Part shown: in pieces, positions 5,705-8,299 of the stretch
Numbering within the stretch: position 1 is the stretch's first letter
Layout of the letters: each line of letters starts with the position of its first letter
Position numbers and translations under genes: made by a program
Assembly (NCBI GenBank): GCA_023402175.1
Contig: JAEXCN010000334.1
Coordinates: forward strand, 1 to 8,299
Reading direction: 5' to 3'
Length of the DNA: 8,299 bases
Source: Pseudomonadota bacterium
Lineage (GTDB): Bacteria > Myxococcota_A > Polyangia > Polyangiales > Polyangiaceae
The notes under the pieces: generated by a model
Database searches by the model: none
What the model was told of the DNA's origin: nothing
What the model saw: the letters and a program-made list of their open reading frames with translations, nothing else

Positions 5705-6619
5705 ATGGCGCACAACCTCGACTGGAGCGGCCTTCAATTCGTCCTCGCCGTCGCGGAGAAAGGCTCGCTCGTCACTGCCGCGCGCGAGCTCGGGGTGAAT
5801 CACACGACGGTGCTGCGCCGCATTCGCGCGTTCGAGCATCAGATCGGCGCACGCCTTTTCGATCGGCGGACGACGGGGCACGTCCTCTCGCCGGCAGGAG
5901 AGGCGCTCGTCGCCGCGGCGCGAACGATGCGCGAGACGCTGCTCGATGCCGAGCGGCGGATCGCGGGAGAAGACCTGCGGCTCGAGGGTTCGGTGCGCTT
6001 GACCACGACGGACACGCTCGCGCACACGATCCTGCCGCGAGCGCTCGCGAGCTTCGGAGCAGCGCACCCCGACGTGCGCGTCGACCTCTCGACGACGAAC
6101 ACGTTCTTGAGCCTCACGCGCCGCGACGCCGAGGTCGCCGTGCGTCCGAGCAAGGCGGTCGCTCCGAGCTACGTCGGGCGCCGCGTGTCGGAGGTCGCGA
6201 TCGCGATCTACGCGTCACCGGCGTATCTCGAGCGAGCCCCGGCGCGGACCGATCTCGCGAAGCATCGCTGGATCCTCCCGGACGAGAGCCTCGCGCAGAC
6301 GACGATCGGCCGCTGGTCTGCACGCGAGCTCGGCGACGCGCGGGTCGCGCTCCGCGCCGACAGCCTCACCGCGATCCATCATGCGGCGATCTCCGGGATC
6401 GGCGTCGCGGCGTTGCCTTGTTATCTCGGGGACACGACGCGCGCGCTCCGCCGCGTTCGCGGTCCGGTGCCCGAGCTCGCGACCGAGCTGTGGGTCCTCA
6501 CGCACGAGGACTTGAAGCGCACGGCGCGCATCCGCGCCGTCACCGATTGGCTCGTCGCACAGCTGTCCGAGGAGCGAGATCTGCTCACTGGGCGGCGCCC
6601 CGGTCCGCACATGAAGTGA
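5705..6619 (+). CDS. LysR-type transcriptional regulator
   Basis: A 304-residue regulator of standard LysR length. The N-terminal winged helix-turn-helix is clear: LDWSGLQFVLAVAEKGSL (5-22), then AARELGVNHTTVLRRIRAFE (25-44), LFDRR (51-55) and LSPAGEAL (61-68). A linker helix (about 70-90) leads to the periplasmic-binding-protein-like effector domain, from LRLEGSVRLTTTDTLAHTIL (91-110) to about 293. The ligand cannot be read from the sequence. The ATG at 5705 was chosen because homologues start a few residues before the LDW motif; ATG 5687 and TTG 5657 are upstream in-frame alternatives, and no start has a strong Shine-Dalgarno. The divergent doxX gene is the likely target, and autoregulation through the dyad at 5688-5704 is likely. 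The gene converges on the minus-strand membrane protein, leaving 17 bp between stops, where GCTCGAGC (6621-6628) is palindromic but no terminator is evident. Confidence 0.93.
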   Translation: MAHNLDWSGLQFVLAVAEKGSLVTAARELGVNHTTVLRRIRAFEHQIGARLFDRRTTGHVLSPAGEALVAAARTMRETLLDAERRIAGEDLRLEGSVRLTTTDTLAHTILPRALASFGAAHPDVRVDLSTTNTFLSLTRRDAEVAVRPSKAVAPSYVGRRVSEVAIAIYASPAYLERAPARTDLAKHRWILPDESLAQTTIGRWSARELGDARVALRADSLTAIHHAAISGIGVAALPCYLGDTTRALRRVRGPVPELATELWVLTHEDLKRTARIRAVTDWLVAQLSEERDLLTGRRPGPHMK

Positions 6620-6636
6620 AGCTCGAGCAAGTACAA

Positions 6637-7917
6637 TCACGCGAGCGGTCGCCAGAAATTCTTGACCCTCACCCAGACGCGAAGGTCCTTCCGCAGCACG
6701 CGCGCTGCTTCAGTGGCATGGCCGCGCATCGCGAGCGCGTCGCCGCGTTGCACGGTGAAGCCGTAGCGCGTGCGCACGTAGATCTGGGCGGCTTGGTCGA
6801 GCGCGTCCGACCCGAGATTCGTCGCGCGGATCCGTTCCATCAGCTGCTCGACGGAGTCGGCGGACGTCGGGACGACGCCGGAATCTTCGGCAGCGATGCG
6901 GATGTACTCCCAGAGGTTGTCGATTCGCTCCGATGGAGGCGTCGGGGCGATCGGCGTCTTCAGATGGCTGAGGAGAAGCGCGCGCTTCGCGGGGCGGTAG
7001 AGGACGAGCAGGAGCAGCAGCGGCCAGAGCTTCGGGAGCGTGTTCTTCGCCGCGTTCGCGAGCTTCTGGAGTTGGCGGGCGATGCCTTCGCCGTCGAAGT
7101 CGGGGCGAGGCGAGTAATCCGTCTCACTCGTCTCGTGGTGGCCCTCGCGATCGCCTTTGCCGGTGCGCCAGAGATACGGCGCGAGCAGCGCGGTGCCGGC
7201 GAAGAGGATCGCGGCCACGGCGAAGATCGCGAGAAGGTTCTTCCGCGGGATCGCCGAGACGCGGCTCTTCTTCGTCTCCGCCTTCGAGATCCGTCTCGCG
7301 GCCGCTCCCGAGAGGGCTTGCCACATCTCGACGCGCGCAGCCTGCTTGGCCGCCAGGTAGAAGAGCCAGAGCACGAGGAAACATCCGAGGTAGACGAGCG
7401 GTACCGGAAGCCAGGCGGAGACCTTGTTCTCCTCCCACGCGCGGAAGCGGCCCTCTTCGTTGAGGATCACGAACACGCCGCCGATCCATCCCACCGCAGG
7501 CCAGAACGAAGCGAAGAGCTCCCACCGATGCATGAGCGAGAGGAGCCCGCACGGGAAGGCGAAACAGAAGAAGAGGAGCGTGACAGCGAAGTATTCGCCG
7601 CCGGGGGGATTCGCAAACGTCATCATCCACGCCGCGACCGCGACGCAGATGCCGGTGGTGATGAAGACCGGAAGCGCTCGGACGCGCAAGATCGCGATCA
7701 GCTGGCCGACGACGACTCCGAACATGCCGGACATCAGCCCGAGCATCATGACGCCGACGTCCTTGCCGCCCGCGTGCGAATACCAGGCGATGGTCAGGAA
7801 CAGGACGAGCGAGCCGAGCCCCGCGAACACCAGATACGCGAGCGCAGGCCGCCAGACGAGCCGGAGCGCTTCGCGAAGCGGCGGATTCCAGCGCGGGACG
7901 CGCGTGCGGCTGCTCAC
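6637..7917 (-). CDS. Multi-pass membrane protein with DUF4129-like C-terminal region
   Basis: A 426-residue integral membrane protein. Hydrophobic segments lie at about 25-46, 54-77, 82-102, 109-128, 135-153, 170-190, 228-249 and a shorter one at 295-308. A polar, acidic stretch (about 252-285) sits between the last two. The soluble tail (about 330-426) contains SADSVEQLMERIRA (352-365) and LDQAAQIYVRTRYGF (373-387), which resembles the end of DUF4129 domains, often found with transglutaminase-like proteins. That resemblance is by eye only, and the N-terminal transporter-like part is unassigned. The start is GTG at 7917, supported by TGGAGA (7922-7927) and by a 4-bp overlap with the upstream gene's TGA, which implies translational coupling. 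It has no terminator-like hairpin in the 17 bp separating it from lysR. Confidence 0.82.
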   Translation of the reverse strand: MSSRTRVPRWNPPLREALRLVWRPALAYLVFAGLGSLVLFLTIAWYSHAGGKDVGVMMLGLMSGMFGVVVGQLIAILRVRALPVFITTGICVAVAAWMMTFANPPGGEYFAVTLLFFCFAFPCGLLSLMHRWELFASFWPAVGWIGGVFVILNEEGRFRAWEENKVSAWLPVPLVYLGCFLVLWLFYLAAKQAARVEMWQALSGAAARRISKAETKKSRVSAIPRKNLLAIFAVAAILFAGTALLAPYLWRTGKGDREGHHETSETDYSPRPDFDGEGIARQLQKLANAAKNTLPKLWPLLLLLVLYRPAKRALLLSHLKTPIAPTPPSERIDNLWEYIRIAAEDSGVVPTSADSVEQLMERIRATNLGSDALDQAAQIYVRTRYGFTVQRGDALAMRGHATEAARVLRKDLRVWVRVKNFWRPLA

Positions 7918-8299
7918 GGCGTCTCCAGGGCAATGGCGAGCCCGCGCCGCCGGACGACGGTGACCGGCGCGTTCGAGGAGCGCGCGTGCTCGATGGCGAA
8001 CGCGGTCGCGCGGGCGAGCTCCGCACGGACCTTCTCCGGCTTCGGCGTGCGAGGGGAGAAGAGCTTTGCGAAGTCCGTCCTGTTGTCGTCGGCGCCCACC
8101 GGATAGTCGGAGAAGAAGAGCCGACGGACGAACCCGAGATCGTCGCTCGGCGCATCGACGACGACCGAGGCGCCGTCGGCGATCACGAAGGAGGTGCCAG
8201 GCGCAGGCCGCGAGCGCCCCGCGAACAGGCCCGCCGAGACGACGATGCTGCTCGCCTTCGCGTTCGTCGGATCGATGCGCGTCATGAGCGAGTCGGTGT
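7914..8299 (-). CDS. Hypothetical protein, 3' part (5' end likely beyond the window)
   Basis: The visible frame gives 127 residues to the TGA at 7914-7916 and stays open to the right edge. An ATG at 8285 exists, but no Shine-Dalgarno lies in the few bases before it, so the true start is probably outside. I do not recognise a family. It has no long hydrophobic segment. Residues read as a globular alpha/beta protein: a hydrophobic strand (SSIVVSAGLF), a loop (GRSRPAPGT), SFVIADGASVVVDAPSDD, an FFSDYPVG segment, a helix with KVRAELARATAFAIEHARSS and a closing strand pair (PVTVVRRRGLAIALE). Its stop overlaps the GTG of the membrane protein gene by 4 bp, so the two are almost certainly one operon and may act together. 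Confidence 0.78.
   Translation of the reverse strand, partial: TDSLMTRIDPTNAKASSIVVSAGLFAGRSRPAPGTSFVIADGASVVVDAPSDDLGFVRRLFFSDYPVGADDNRTDFAKLFSPRTPKPEKVRAELARATAFAIEHARSSNAPVTVVRRRGLAIALETP

Noticed and set aside
2298..5798. A 1166-codon open frame on the + strand
   Set aside because: It lies antisense to the PHP hydrolase and doxX genes, which have clear family motifs. Its product is Arg-rich and low in hydrophobic cores, as expected from the mirror of G+C-biased codons.
6418..8106. A 562-codon open frame on the + strand
   Set aside because: It overlaps the end of lysR and runs antisense to the membrane protein gene. The product is an Arg/Glu/Asp-rich shadow without recognisable domains.
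1..8299. Defence system, CRISPR array, phage or transposon
   Set aside because: No direct-repeat array, integrase, transposase, nuclease-helicase or toxin-antitoxin gene is visible; base composition is uniform across the window.

Overview
The window is about 8.3 kb of uniformly high-G+C DNA with strong third-position G/C bias. Lipoprotein-like signals, an OmpA domain with the ending GYGEYCP...NRRVEF, and a CehA-type PHP lipoprotein suggest a myxobacterial (Polyangia/Myxococcota-like) chromosome. That placement is inference from gene style, not from a marker gene. I see no rRNA, tRNA, CRISPR array, insertion sequence or phage gene.

Layout from left to right. (1) The 3' end of an OmpA-family peptidoglycan-binding protein (+) ends in a strong hairpin terminator. 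(2) A minus-strand membrane protein (592-1326) carries four LEA-like 11-residue repeats. It converges on the OmpA gene across a 172-bp gap packed with inverted repeats. (3) Divergent from it across 307 bp is a DUF4142 lipoprotein gene (1634-2512, +). (4) Only 10 bp beyond lies the tail end of a large minus-strand CehA/McbA-type PHP metallohydrolase lipoprotein (2523-5075). (5) Upstream of that, on the same strand, is a four-helix DoxX protein (5148-5603). (6) Divergent from doxX is a LysR-type regulator (5705-6619, +); the 101-bp shared interval holds a perfect 17-bp dyad touching the lysR start. (7) Converging on lysR across 17 bp is a minus-strand pair: a multi-pass membrane protein with a DUF4129-like tail (6637-7917), coupled by a 4-bp overlap to an unrecognised gene (7914 to the right edge).

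Functionally this looks like an envelope and stress-response neighbourhood: outer-membrane/peptidoglycan anchoring, a LEA-like membrane protein paired with a DUF4142 lipoprotein, a secreted metallohydrolase, and a DoxX membrane protein next to its likely LysR regulator. No complete new system is demonstrable. The most unusual items are the LEA-repeat membrane protein, the multi-domain PHP lipoprotein with a Glu-His variant of the usual Asp-His motif, and the lysR/doxX dyad.
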